Source: Hexactinellida sp. DTS-2022
Lineage: Eukaryota; Porifera; Hexactinellida
Reading direction: 5' to 3'
Assembly: GCA_028753945.1 (NCBI GenBank)
Contig: JAPNXP010000010.1
Location: forward strand, 2,793,042 to 2,857,041
DNA length: 64,000 nucleotides
Part shown: positions 13,030 through 25,454 of the stretch, in pieces
How positions within the stretch are numbered: position 1 is the first letter of the stretch
Layout of the letters: every line of letters starts with the position of its first letter
Translations under genes and position numbers: made by a program
Notes under the pieces: generated by a model
Seen by the model: only the letters and a program-made list of their open reading frames with translations
The model's database searches: none
What the model was told of the DNA's origin: nothing

Positions 13030-15240
13030 TGAGATAGTTTTGCTACCTTCTATATAAGCTACAAACATTATTTCAGTAAGTCACTCTTTTTAGCATTAGT
13101 ACTATCTGTTATTGTTGTTACCTGGCCATTTTTTGTAACTTACTAGTTGGTCTACAAGCTAGATTTATTCCGCAGTTCTCCTTGAGTTCATTTGCTACTT
13201 TGAGATACTTTTGCTACCTTCTATAAGCTACAAACGTTATTTATTAAGTCACTTTTTTTGGCACTTGTATTAGCTGTTATTGTTGTTACCTGGCCATTTC
13301 TGGGAACTTCACTAGTTTCTCTACAAGCGAGATATATTCCGCAGTTCTCCTTGAGTTCATTTATTACTTTGAGATAGTTTTGCTACCTTTTATATAAGCT
13401 ACAAACATTATTTCAGTAAGTCACTCTTTTTAGCATTAGTACTATCTGTTATTGTTGTTACCAGGCCATTTCTTGTAACTTTACTAGTTGGTCTACAAGC
13501 GAGATATATTCCGCAGTTCTCCTTGAGTTTATTTGCTACTTTGAGATAGTTTTGCTACCTTCTATATAAGCTACAAACATTATTTCAGTAAGTCACTCTT
13601 TTTAGCATTAGTACTATCTGTTATTGTTGTTACCAGGCCATTTCTTGTAACTTTACTAGTTGGTCTACAAGCGAGATATATTCCGCAGTTCTCCTTGAGT
13701 TTATTTGCTACTTTGAGATAGTTTTGCTACCTTCTATATAAGCTACAAACATTATTTCAGTAAGTCACTCTTTTTAGCATTAGTACTATCTGTTATTGTT
13801 GTTACCTGGCCATTTCTTGTAACTTACTAGTTGGTCTACAAGCTAGATTTATTCCGCAGTTCTCCTTGAGTTCATTTGCTACTTTGAGATAGTTTTGCTA
13901 CCTTCTATAAGCTACAAACGTTATTTATTAAGTCACTCTTTTTGGCACTTGTATTAGCTGTTATTGTTGTTACCTGGCCATTTCTGGGAACTTCACTAGT
14001 TTCTCTACAAGCGAGATATATTCCGCAGTTCTACTTGAGTTCATTTGTTACTTTGAGATAGTTTTGCTACCTTTTATATAAGCTACAAACATTATTTCAG
14101 TAAGTCACCTTTTTAGCACTTGTACTATGTGTTATTGTTGTTATCTGGCCATTTATAGAAACTTCACTAGTTGGTCTACAAGCGAGATATATTCCGCAGT
14201 TCTCACTGAGTTCATTTGTTACTTTGAGATAAGTTTGCTACCTTTTATATAAGCTACAAACATTATTTCAGTAAGTCACTCTTTTTAGCACTTGTACTAG
14301 CTGTTATTGTTGTTACCTGGCCATTTCTAGGAACTTCACTAGTTGGTCTACAAGCGAGATATATTCCGCAGTTTATCCCTGAGTTCATTTGTTACTTTGA
14401 GATAGTTTTGCTACCTTCTATATAAGCTACAAACATTATTTCAGTAAGTCACTCTTTTTAGCATTAGTACTATCTGTTATTGTTGTTACCTGGCCATTTT
14501 TTGTAACTTACTAGTTGATCTACAAGCTAGATTTATTCCGCAGTTCTCCTTGAGTTCATTTGCTACTTTGAGATAGTTTTGCTACCTTCTATAAGCTACA
14601 AACGTTATTTATTAAGTCACTCTTTTTGGCACTTGTATTAGCTGTTATTGTTGTTACCTGGCCATTTCTTGTAACTTTACTACTTGGTCTACAAGCGAGA
14701 TACATTCCGCAGTTCTCCCTGAGTTCATTTGCTACTTTGCGATAGTTTTGCTACCTTCTATAAGCTACAAACGTTATTTATTAAGTCACTCTTTTTAGCA
14801 CTTGTATTAGCTGTTATTGTTGTTATTTGCCATTTCTAGTAACTTTACTAGTTGGTCTACAAGCGAGATTTATTCCGCAGTTTTCCTTGAGTTCATTTGC
14901 TACTTTGAGATAGTTTTGCTACCTTCTATAAGCTACAAACGTTATTTATTAAGTCACTCTTTTTAGCACTTGTATTAGCTGTTATTGTTGTTATTTGGCC
15001 ATTTCTAGTAACTTTACTAGTTGGTCTACAAGCGAGATTTATTCCGCAGTTTTCCTTGAGTTCATTTGCTACTTTGAGATAGTTTTGCTACCTTTTATAT
15101 AAGCTACAAACATTATTTCAGTAAGTCACTCTTTTTAGCACTTGTACTATGTGTTATTGTTGTTATCTGGCCATTTATAGTAACTTCACTAGTTGGTCTG
15201 CAAGCGAGATATATTCCGCAGTTCTCCCTGAGTTCATTTG
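13030..15240 (+). repeat. Mixed monomers between the two six-unit HOR clusters
   Basis: This is satellite only. A trimer-like segment with GTAACTTACTAG (one T missing), GCTAGATTTATTCC and a CTTTTTGGCACTTG unit appears around 13.1-13.4, 13.8-14.0 and 14.5-14.6 kb. Single oddities include TTATTTGCCATTTC (14.82 kb, one G of TGGCC lost) and TTTGAGATACTTTTGC (13.2 kb). No gene, RNA or element is visible. Confidence 0.7.
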
Positions 15241-17390
15241 TTACTTTGAGATAAGTTTGCTACCTTTTATATAAGCTACAAACATTATTTCAGTAAGTCA
15301 CTCTTTTTAGCATTAGTACTATCTGTTATTGTTGTTATCTGGCCATTTATAGTAACTTCACTAGTTGGTCTGCAAGCGAGATATATTCCGCAGTTCTCCC
15401 TGAGTTCATTTGCTACTTTGAGATAGTTTTGCTACCTTCTATATAAGCTACAAACATTATTTCAGTAAGTCACTCTTTTTAGCATTAGTACTATCTGTTA
15501 TTGTTGTTACCTGGCCATTTCTTGTATCTTTACTACTTGGTCTACAAGCGAGATATATTCCGCAGTTCTCCCTGAGTTCATTTGCTACTTTGCGATAGTT
15601 TTGCTACCTTCTATATAAGCTACAAACATTATTTCAGTAAGTCACTCTTTTTAGCATTGGTACTATCTGTTATTGTTGTTACCTGGCCATTTCTTATCAC
15701 TTTACTAGTTTGTCTACAAGCGAGATATAATCCGCAGATCTCCTTAAGTTCATTTGCTACTTTCAGCAAGGTTTGCTACCTTCTATAAGCTACAAACATT
15801 ATTTCAGTAAGTCACTCTTTTTAGCACTTGTACTATCTGTTATTGTTTATACTTGGCCATTTCTTGTAACTTTACTTGTTGGTCTACAAGCTAGATTTAT
15901 TCCGCAGTTCTCCTTGAGTTCATTTGCTACTTTGAGATAGTTTTGCTACCTTCTATAAGCTACAAACGTTATTTATTTAGTCACTCTTTTTGGCAATTGT
16001 ATTAGCAGTTATTGTTGTTACCTGGCCATTTCTGGGAACTTCACTAGTTTCTCTACAAGCGAGATATATTCCGCAGTTCTCCTTGAGTTCATTTGTTACT
16101 TTGAGATAGTTTTGCTACCTTTTATATAAGCTACAAACATTATTTCAGTAAGTCACCTTTTTAGCACTTGTACTATGTGTTATTGTTGTTATCTGGCCAT
16201 TTATAGTAACTTCACTAGTTGGTCTGCAAGCGAGATATATTCCGCAGTTCTCCCTGAGTTCATTTGTTACTTTGAGATAAGTTTGCTACCTTCTATATAA
16301 GCTACAAACATTATTTCAGTAAGTCACTCTTTTTAGCATTAGTACTATCTGTTATTGTTGTTACCAGGCCATTTCTTGTAACTTTACTACTTGGTCTACA
16401 AGCGAGATATATTCCGCAGTTCTCCCTGAGTTCATTTGCTACTTTGAGATAGTTTTGCTACCTTCTATATAAGCTACAAACATTATTTCAGTAAGTCACT
16501 CTTTTTAGCATTAGTACTATCTGTTATTGTTGTTACCTGGCCATTTCTTGTAACTTTACTACTTGGTCTACAAGCTAGATATATTCCACAGTTCTCCCTG
16601 AGTTCATTTGCTACTTTGCGATAGTTTTGCTACCTTCTATATAAGCTACAAACATTATTTCAGTAAGTCACTCTTTTTAGCATTGGTCTTATCTGTTATT
16701 GTTGTTACCTGGCCATTTCTTATCACTTTACTAGTTTGTCTACAAGCGAGATATAATCCGCAGATCTCCTTAAGTTCATTTGCTACTTTCAGCAAGGTTT
16801 GCTACCTTCTATAAGCTACAAACATTATTTCAGTAAGTCACTCTTTTTAGCACTTGTACTAGCTGTTATTGTTTATACTTGGCCATTTCTTGTAACTTTA
16901 CTAGTTGGTCTACAAGCTAGATTTATTCCGCAGTTCTCCTTGAGTTCATTTGCTACTTTGAGATAGTTTTGCTACCTTCTATAAGCTACAAACGTTATTT
17001 ATTTAGTCACTCTTTTTGGCACTTGTATTAGCAGTTATTGTTGTTACCTGGCCATTTCTGGGAACTTCACTAGTTTCTCTACAAGCGAGATATATTCCGC
17101 AGTTCTCCTTGAGTTCATTTGTTACTTTGAGATAGTTTTGCTACCTTTTATATAAGCTACAAACATTATTTCAGTAAGTCACCTTTTTAGCACTTGTACT
17201 ATGTGTTATTGTTGTTATCTGGCCATTTATAGTAACTTCACTAGTTGGTCTACAAGCGAGATATATTCCGCAGTTCTCCCTGAGTTCATTTGTTACTTTG
17301 AGATAAGTTTGCTACCTTCTATATAAGCTACAAACATTATTTCAGTAAGTCACTCTTTTTAGCATTAGTACTATCTGTTATTGTTGTTAT
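15240..17390 (+). repeat. Second cluster of the six-unit higher-order repeat
   Basis: The units with TTTGCGATAG that start near 15,557 and 16,583 are 1,026 bp apart, and each is followed by the same order of variants as in the 8.2-13.0 kb cluster: CAGATCTCCTTAAG, a TTTATACTTGG unit, a TTTATTTAGTCAC unit, then a CACCTTTTTAGC unit. The 15.56-kb copy lies 4,440 bp (26 units) from the 11.12-kb copy. Private changes such as AGCATTGGTCTTATC (16.68 kb) and ATTCCACAG (16.58 kb) mark the second unit. A further partial copy follows the TTTGCGATAG unit at 18,638. Confidence 0.78.
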
Positions 17391-17605
17391 CTGGCCATTT
17401 CTTGTAACTTTACTAGTTGGTCTACAAGCGAGATTTATTCCGCAGTTCTCCTTGAGTTCATTTGCTACTTTGAGATAGTTTTGCTACCTTCTATAAGCTA
17501 CAAACGTTATTTATTAAGTCACTCTTTTTGGCACTTGTATTAGCTGTTATTGTTGTTACCTGGCCATTTCTGGGAACTTCACTAGTTTCTCTACAAGCGA
17601 GATAT

Positions 17606-18637
17606 ATTCCGCAGTTCTCCTTGAGTTCATTTGTTACTTTGAGATAAGTTTGCTACCTTTTATATAAGCTACAAACATTATTTCAGTAAGTCACTCTTTT
17701 TAGCACTTGTACTATGTGTTATTGTTGTTATCTGGCCATTTATAGTAACTTCACTAGTTGGTCTGCAAGCGAGATATATTCCGCAGTTCTCCCTGAGTTC
17801 ATTTGTTACTTTGAGATAAGTTTGCTACCTTTTATATAAGCTACAAACATTATTTCAGTAAGTCACTCTTTTTAGCACTTGTACTATGTGTTATTGTTGT
17901 TATCTGGCCATTTATAGTAACTTCACTAGTTGGTCTAGAAGCGAGATATATTCCGCAGTTCTCCTTGAGTTCATTTGTTACTTTGAGATAAGTTTGCTAC
18001 CTTTTATATAAGCTACAAACATTATTTCAGTAAGTCACTCTTTTTAGCACTTGTACTATGTGTTATTGTTGTTATCTGGCCATTTATAGTAACTTCACTA
18101 GTTGGTCTGCAAGCGAGATATATTCCGCAGTTCTCCCTGAGTTCATTTGTTACTTTGAGATAAGTTTGCTACCTTTTATATAAGCTACAAACATTATTTC
18201 AGTAAGTCACTCTTTTTAGCACTTGTACTATGTGTTATTGTTGTTATCTGGCCATTTATAGTAACTTCACTAGTTGGTATAGAAGCGAGATATATTCCGC
18301 AGTTCTCCTTGAGTTCATTTGTTACTTTGAGATAAGTTTGCTACCTTTTATATAAGCTACAAACATTATTTCAGTAAGTCACTCTTTTTAGCACTTGTAC
18401 TATGTGTTATTGTTGTTATCTGGCCATTTATAGTAACTTTACTAGTTGGTCTGCAAGCGAGATATATTCCGCAGTTCTCCCTGAGTTCATTTGTTACTTT
18501 GAGATAAGTTTGCTACCTTTTATATAAGCTACAAACATTATTTCAGTAAGTCACTCTTTTTAGCACTTGTACTATGTGTTATTGTTGTTATCTGGCCATT
18601 TATAGTAACTTCACTAGTTGGTCTAGAAGCGAGATAT
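17606..18637 (+). repeat. Dimeric higher-order repeat, three 344-bp dimers
   Basis: Six 172-bp type B units start at 17606, 17778, 17950, 18122, 18294 and 18466. Their ends alternate between GGTCTGCAAGCG (then CTCCCTGAG) and GGTCTAGAAGCG (then CTCCTTGAG; GGTATAGAAGCG in the fifth). The strict alternation, with the rest of the unit nearly unchanged, shows the amplified unit was a dimer of 344 bp. The unit at 18,638 begins the TTTGCGATAG variant and ends the run. Confidence 0.85.
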
Positions 18638-18799
18638 ATTCCGCAGTTCTCCCTGAGTTCATTTGCTACTTTGCGATAGTTTTGCTACCTTCTATATAAG
18701 CTACAAACATTATTTCAGTAAGTCACTCTTTTTAGCATTGGTACTATCTGTTATTGTTGTTACCTGGCCATTTCTTATCACTTTACTAGTTTGTCTACA

Positions 18800-21700
18800 A
18801 GCGAGATATAATCCGCAGATCTCCTTAAGTTCATTTGCTACTTTCAGCAAGGTTTGCTACCTTCTATAAGCTACAAACATTATTTCAGTAAGTCACTCTT
18901 TTTAGCACTTGTACTAGCTGTTATTGTTTATACTTGGCCATTTCTTGTAACTTTACTAGTTGGTCTACAAGCTAGATTTATTCCGCAGTTCTCCTTGAGT
19001 TCATTTGCTACTTTGAGATAGTTTTGCTACCTTCTATAAGCTACAAACGTTATTTATTTAGTCACTCTTTTTGGCACTTGTATTAGCAGTTATTGTTGTT
19101 ACCTGGCCATTTCTGGGAACTTCACTAGTTTCTCTACAAGCGGGATATATTCCGCAGTTCTCCTTGAGTTCATTTGCTACTTTGAGATAGTTTTGCTACC
19201 TTCTATAAGCTACAAACGTTATTTATTAATTCACTCTTTTTAGCACTTGTATTAGCTGTTATTGTTGTTACTTGGCCATTTCTAGTAACTTTACTAGTTG
19301 GTCTACAAGCGAGATTTATTCCGCAGTTTTCCTTGAGTTCATTTGCTACTTTGAGATAGTTTTGCTACCTTCTATAAGCTACAAACGTTATTTATGAAGT
19401 CACTCTTTTTAGCACTTGTATTAGCTGTTATTGTTGTTACTTGGCCATTTCTAGTAACTTTACTAGTTGGTCTACAAGCGAGATTTATTCCGCAGTTTTC
19501 CTTGAGTTCATTTGCTACTTTGAGATAGTTTTGCTACCTTCTATAAGCTACAAACGTTATTTATTAAGTCACTCTTTTTATCACTTGTACTAGCTGTTAT
19601 TGTTGTTATCTGGCCATTTCTTGTAACTTCACTAGTTGGTCTACAAGCGAGATTTATTCCGCAGTTTTCCTTGAGTTCATTTGCTACTTTAAGATAGTTT
19701 TGCTACCTTCTATAAGCTACAAACGTTATTTATTAAGTCACTCTTTTTAGCACTTGTATTAGCTGTTATTGTTGTTACTTGGCCATTTCTGGGAACTTCA
19801 CTAGTTTGTCTACAAGCGAGATTTATTCCGCAGTTTTCCTTGAGTTCATTTGCTACTTTGAGATAGTTTTGCTACCTTCTATAAGCTACAAACGTTATTT
19901 ATTAAGTCACTCTTTTTAGCACTTGTATTAGCTGTTATTGTTGTTATCTGGCCATTTCTGGGAACTTTACTAGTTGGTCTACAAGCGGATTATATTCCGC
20001 AGTTCTCCTTGAGTTCATTTGCTACTTTGAGATAGTTTACTACCTTCTATTAGCTACAAACGTTATTTATTAAGTCACTCTTTTTAGCACTTGTACTAGC
20101 TGTTATTGTTGTTACCTATCCATTTCTTGTAACTTTACTAGTTTGTCTACAAGCGAGATATACTCCGCAGTTCTCCTTGAGTTCATTTGCTACTTTGAGA
20201 TAGTTTTGCTACCTTTTATATAAGCTACAAACATTATTTCAGTAAGTCACCATTTTAGCACTTGTACTATGTGTTATTGTTGTTATCTGGCCATTTCATT
20301 TAACTTTACTAGTTGGTCTACAGGCGAGATATATTCCGCAGTTCTCCTTTAGTTCATTTGCTACTTTCAGCAAGGTTTGCTACCTTCTATATTAGCAACC
20401 AACGTTATTTCATTTAGACACTCTTTTTACCACTTGTATTAGGTGTTATTGTTGTTACCTGGCCATTTTTGTGAACTTCACTAGTTTGTCTACTAGCGAG
20501 ATATATTCCGCAGTTCTCCTTGAGTTCATTTGTTACTTTGAGATAGTTTTGCTACCTTTTATATAAGCTACAAACATTATTTCAGTAAGTCACCTTTTTA
20601 GCACTTGTACTATGTGTTATTGTTGTTATCTGGCCATTTATAGTAACTTCACTAGTTGGTCTAGAAGCGAGATATATTCCGCAGTTCTCCTTGAGTTCAT
20701 TTGTTACTTTGAGATAAGTTTGCTACCTTTTATATAAGCTACAAACATTATTTCAGTAAGTCACTCTTTTTAGCACTTGTACTATGTGTTATTGTTGTTA
20801 TCTGGCCATTTATAGTAACTTCACTAGTTGGTCTGCAAGCGAGATATATTCCGCAGTTCTCCCTGAGTTCATTTGTTACTTTGAGATAAGTTTGCTACCT
20901 TTTATATAAGCTACAAACATTATTTCAGTAAGTCACTCTTTTTAGCACTTGTACTATGTGTTATTGTTGTTATCTGGCCATTTATAGTAACTTCACTAGT
21001 TGGTCTAGAAGCGAGATATATTCCGCAGTTCTCCTTGAGTTCATTTGTTACTTTGAGATAAGTTTGCTACCTTTTATATAAGCTACAAACATTATTTCAG
21101 TAAGTCACTCTTTTTAGCACTTGTACTATGTGTTATTGTTGTTATCTGGCCATTTATAGTAACTTCACTAGTTGGTCTGCAAGCGAGATATATTCCGCAG
21201 TTCTCCCTGAGTTCATTTGCTACTTTGAGATAGTTTTGCTACCTTCTATATAAGCTACAAACATTATTTCAGTAAGTCACTCTTTTTAGCATTAGTACTA
21301 TCTGTTATTGTTGTTACCTGGCCATTTCTTGTAACTTTACTAGTTGGTCTACAAGCTAGATTTATTCCGCAGTTCTCCTTGAGTTCATTTGCTACTTTGA
21401 GATAGTTTTGCTACCTTCTATAAGCTACAAACGTTATTTATTAAGTCACTCTTTTTGGCACTTGTATTAGCTGTTATTGTTGTTACCTGGCCATTTCTGG
21501 GAACTTCACTAGTTTCTCTACAAGCGAGATATATTCCGCAGTTCTCCTTGAGTTCATTTGCTACTTTGAGATTGTTTTGCTACCTTTTATATAAGCTACA
21601 AACATTATTTCAGTAAGTCACCATTTTAGCACTTGTACTATGTGTTATTGTTGTTATCTGGCCATTTCATGTAACTTTACTAGTTGGTCTACAGGCTAGA

Positions 21701-22120
21701 TATATTCCGCAGTTCTCCTTTAGTTCATTTGCTACTTTCAGCAAGGTTTGCTACCTTCTATATTAGCATCCAACGTTATTTCATTTAGACACTCTTTTTA
21801 CCACTTGTACTATGTGTTATTGTTGTTACCTGGCCATTTCTGGGAACTTCACTAGTTTGTCTACTAGCGAGATATATTCCGCAGTTTATCCCTGAGTTCA
21901 TTTGTTACTTTGAGATAGTTTTGCTACCTTCTATAAGCTACAAACGTTATTTATTACGTCACTCTTTTTATCACTTGTACTAGCTGTTATTGTTCTTATC
22001 TGGCCATTTCTTGTAACTTCACTAGTTGGTCTACAAGCCAGATTTATTCCGCAGTTTTCCTTGAGTTCATTTGCTACTTTGAGATAGTTTTGCTACCTTC
22101 TATAAGCTACAAACGTTATT
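18800..22120 (+). repeat. Segmental duplication, left copy (~19.4 units)
   Basis: From the CAGATCTCCTTAAG unit at about 18,800, marker bases recur 6,655 bp (39 units) downstream: CGGGATATATTCC (19,141 and 25,796) and GATAGTTTACTACC (20,031 and 26,686). From about 20,640 the same match continues at a shift of 6,484 bp: GGTCTAGAAGCG and TTATTACGTCAC (21,951 and 28,435). The drop of 171 bp means one unit present here, ending CTAGTTTGTCTACTAGCG near 20.49 kb, is absent from the right copy. A dimer run at 20,505-21,191 is included. Similarity fades after about 22.12 kb. Confidence 0.8.
20505..21191 (+). repeat. Dimeric alternation, second occurrence
   Basis: Four type B units start at 20505, 20676, 20848 and 21020. 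Their ends alternate AGAAGCG and GCAAGCG, as in the 17.6-18.6 kb run. The same alternation reappears in the duplicated copy at 27,160-27,675. The first unit has CACCTTTTTAGC and is 171 bp. Confidence 0.8.
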
Positions 22121-25100
22121 TATTAAGTCACTCTTTTTAGCACTTGTATTAGCTGTTATTGTTGTTACTTGGCCATTTCTGGGAACTTCACTAGTTTGTC
22201 TACAAGCGAGATTTATTCCGCAGTTTTCCTTGAGTTCATTTGCTACTTTGAGATAGTTTTGCTACCTTCTATAAGCTACAAACGTTATTTATTAAGTCAC
22301 TCTTTTTTCACTTGTATTAGCTGTTATTGTTGTTATCTGGCCATTTCTGGGAACTTCACTAGTTGGTCTACAAGCGGATTATATTCCGCAGTTCTCCTTG
22401 AGTTCATTTGCTACTTTGAGATAGTTTTACTACCTTCTATTAGCTACAAACGTTATTTATTAAGTCACTCTTTTTAGCACTTGTACTAGCTGTTATTGTT
22501 GTTACCTATCCATTTCTTGTAACTGTACTAGTTTGTCTACAAGCGAGATATACTCCGCAGTTCTCCTTGAGTTCATTTGCTACTTTGAGATAGTTTTACT
22601 ACCTTTTATATAAGCTACAAACATTATTTCAGTAAGTCACTCTTTTTAGCACTTGTACTATGTGTTATTGTTGTTACCTGGCCATTTCTTGTAACTTTAC
22701 TAGTTGGTCTACAAGCTAGATTTATTCCGCAGTTCTCCTTGAGTTTATTTGCTACTTTGAGATAGTTTTGCTACCTTTTATATAAGCTACAAACATTATT
22801 TCAGTAAGTCACCATTTTAGCACTTGTACTATGTGTTATTGTTGTTATCTGGCCATTTCATTTAACTTTACTAGTTGGTCTACAGGCGAGATATATTCCG
22901 CAGTTCTCCTTTAGTTCATTTGCTACTTTCAGCAAGGTTTGCTACCTTCTATATTCAGCAACCAACGTTATTTCATTTAGACACTCTTTTTACCACTTGT
23001 ATTAGGTGTTATTGTTGTTACCTGGCCATTTTTGTGAACTTCACTAGTTTGTCTACTAGCGAGATATATTCCGCAGTTCTCCTTGAGTTCATTTGTTACT
23101 TTGAGATAGTTTTGCTACCTTTTATATAAGCTACAAACATTATTTCAGTAAGTCACCTTTTTAGCACTTGTACTATGTGTTATTGTTGTTATCTGGCCAT
23201 TTATAGTAACTTCACTAGTTGGTCTAGAAGCGAGATATATTCCGCAGTTCTCCTTGAGTTCATTTGTTACTTTGAGATAAGTTTGCTACCTTTTATATAA
23301 GCTACAAACATTATTTCAGTAAGTCACTCTTTTTAGCACTTGTACTATGTGTTATTGTTGTTATCTGGCCATTTATAGTAACTTCACTAGTTGGTCTGCA
23401 AGCGAGATATATTCCGCAGTTCTCCCTGAGTTCATTTGTTACTTTGAGATAAGTTTGCTACCTTTTATATAAGCTACAAACATTATTTCAGTAAGTCACT
23501 CTTTTTAGCATTAGTACTATCTGTTATTGTTGTTATCTGGCCATTTCTTGTAACTTTACTACTTGGTCTACAAGCGAGATATATTCCGCAGTTCTCCTTG
23601 AGTTCATTTGCTACTTTGAGATAGTTTTGCTTCCTTCTATAAGCTACAAACGTTATTTATTAAGTCACTCTTTTTGGCACTTGTATTAGCTGTTATTGTT
23701 GTTACCTGGCCATTTCTGGGAACTTCACTAGTTTCTCTACAAGCGAGATATATTCCGCAGTTCTCCTTGAGTTCATTTGCTACTTTGAGATAGTTTTGCT
23801 ACCTTTTATATAAGCTACAAACATTATTTCAGTAAGTCACCATTTTAGCACTTGTACTATGTGTTATTGTTGTTATCTGGCCATTTCATGTAACTTTACT
23901 AGTTGGTCTACAGGCTAGATATATTCCGCAGTTCTCCTTTAGTTCATTTGCTACTTTCAGCAAGGTTTGCTACCTTCTATATTAGCATCCAACGTTATTT
24001 CATTTAGACACTCTTTTTACCACTTGTATTAGGTGTTATTGTTGTTACCTGGCCATTTCTAGTAACTTCACTAGTTTGTCTACTAGCGAGATATATTCCG
24101 CAGTTTATCCCTGAGTTCATTTGTTACTTTGAGATAGTTTTGCTACCTTTTATATAAGCTACAAACATTATTTCAGTAAGTCACCTTTTTAGCACTTGTA
24201 CTATGTGTTATTGTTGTTATCTGGCCATTTATAGTAACTTCACTAGTTGGTCTAGAAGCGAGATATATTCCGCAGTTCTCCTTGAGTTCATTTGTTACTT
24301 TGAGATAGTTTTGCTACCTTTTATATAAGCTACAAACATTATTTCAGTAAGTCACCTTTTTAGCACTTGTACTATGTGTTATTGTTGTTATCTGGCCATT
24401 TATAGTAACTTCACTAGTTGGTCTACAAGCGAGATATATTCCGCAGTTCTCCCTGAGTTCATTTGTTACTTTGAGATAAGTTTTGCTACCTTTTATATAA
24501 GCTACAAACATTATTTCAGTAAGTCACCTTTTTAGCACTTGTACTATGTGTTATTGTTGTTATCTGGCCATTTATAGTAACTTCACTAGTTGGTCTACAA
24601 GCGAGATATATTCCGCAGTTTTCCCTGAGTTCATTTGTTACTTTGAGATAAGTTTGCTACATTTTATATAAGCTACAAACATTATTTCAGTAAGTCACTC
24701 TTTTTAGCACTTGTACTATGTGTTATTGTTGTTATCTGGCCATTTATAGTAACTTCACTAGTTGGTCTACAAGCGAGATATATTCCGCAGTTCTCCCTGA
24801 GTTCATTTGTTACTTTGAGATAAGTTTGCTACCTTTTATATAAGCTACAAACATTATTTCAGTAAGTCACTCTTTTTAGCATTAGTACTATCTGTTTTTG
24901 TTGTTACCAGGCCATTTCTTGTAACTTTACTACTTGGTCTACAAGCGAGATATATTCCGCAGTTCTCCCTGAGTTCATTTGCTACTTTGAGATAGTTTTG
25001 CTACCTTCTATATAAGTTACAAACATTATTTCAGTAAGTCACTCTTTTTTTGCATTGGTACTATCTGTTATTGTTGTTACCTGGCCATTTCTTATCACTT

Positions 25101-25126
25101 TACTAGTTTGTCTACAAGCGAGATAT
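22120..25126 (+). repeat. Mixed monomers, two type C units and a type B run
   Basis: This is satellite throughout. At 22.3-22.5 kb units carry GCGGATTATATTCC and TAGTTTTACTACC, resembling 19.95-20.1 kb. Type C units lie at about 22.9-23.0 kb (with an extra C, TATATTCAGCAACC) and 24.0 kb. From about 24.1 to 24.9 kb are type B units, one with GATAAGTTTTGCTACC (extra T, 24,481) and one with TTTGCTACATTTTATATAAG. That pair, and the TTTTTTTGCATTGG unit before 25,127, recur 5,117 bp (30 units) downstream at 29.6-30.2 kb. Confidence 0.75.
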
Positions 25127-25454
25127 AATCCGCAGATCTCCTTGAGTTCATTTGCTACTTTCAGCAAGGTTTGCTACCTTCTATAAGCTACAAACGTTAT
25201 TCATTAAGTCACTCTTTTTAGCAATTGTACTAGCTGTTATTGTTTATACTTGGCCATTTCTTGTAACTTTACTAGTTGGTCTACAAGCGAGATTTATTCC
25301 GCAGTTCTCCTTGAGTTCATTTGCTACTTTGAGATAGTTTTGCTACCTTCTATAAGCTACAAACGTTATTTATTAATTTACTCTTTTTAGCACTTGTATT
25401 AGCTGTTATTGTTGTTACTTGGCCATTTCTAGTAACTTTACTAGTTGGTCTGCA

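Larger units (their letters stand above)
8220..13030 (+). repeat. Six-unit (~1,025 bp) and 12-unit (2,051 bp) higher-order repeats
   Basis: The segment about 8,220-9,295 recurs at 10,271-11,346, shifted 2,051 bp (12 units). Rare marks recur at exactly that shift: ATTCCTTAG at 8,551 and 10,602, TTTTTCGCAC at 8,641 and 10,692, and TTTGCGATAG in the units starting 9,066 and 11,117. The units starting 11,117 and 12,142 are 1,025 bp (six units) apart and carry the same order of variants: TTTGCGATAG, then CAGATCTCCTTAAG, then a TTTATACTTGG unit, then a TTTATTTAGTCAC unit. The six-unit repeat therefore amplified locally, and one 12-unit shift was interrupted by a type D and type A run (9.24-9.8 kb). 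It trails off near 13.0 kb. Confidence 0.8.

Noticed and set aside
22169-22477. Longest open frame, 102 codons
   Set aside because: It starts at TTG and reads through two satellite units in a frame that is open only because of local variants. The product repeats itself between its two halves, as expected of tandem DNA.
22875-23129. 84-codon open frame over a type C unit
   Set aside because: TTG start; opened by an extra C at TATATTCAGCAACC that shifts the frame in a satellite unit.
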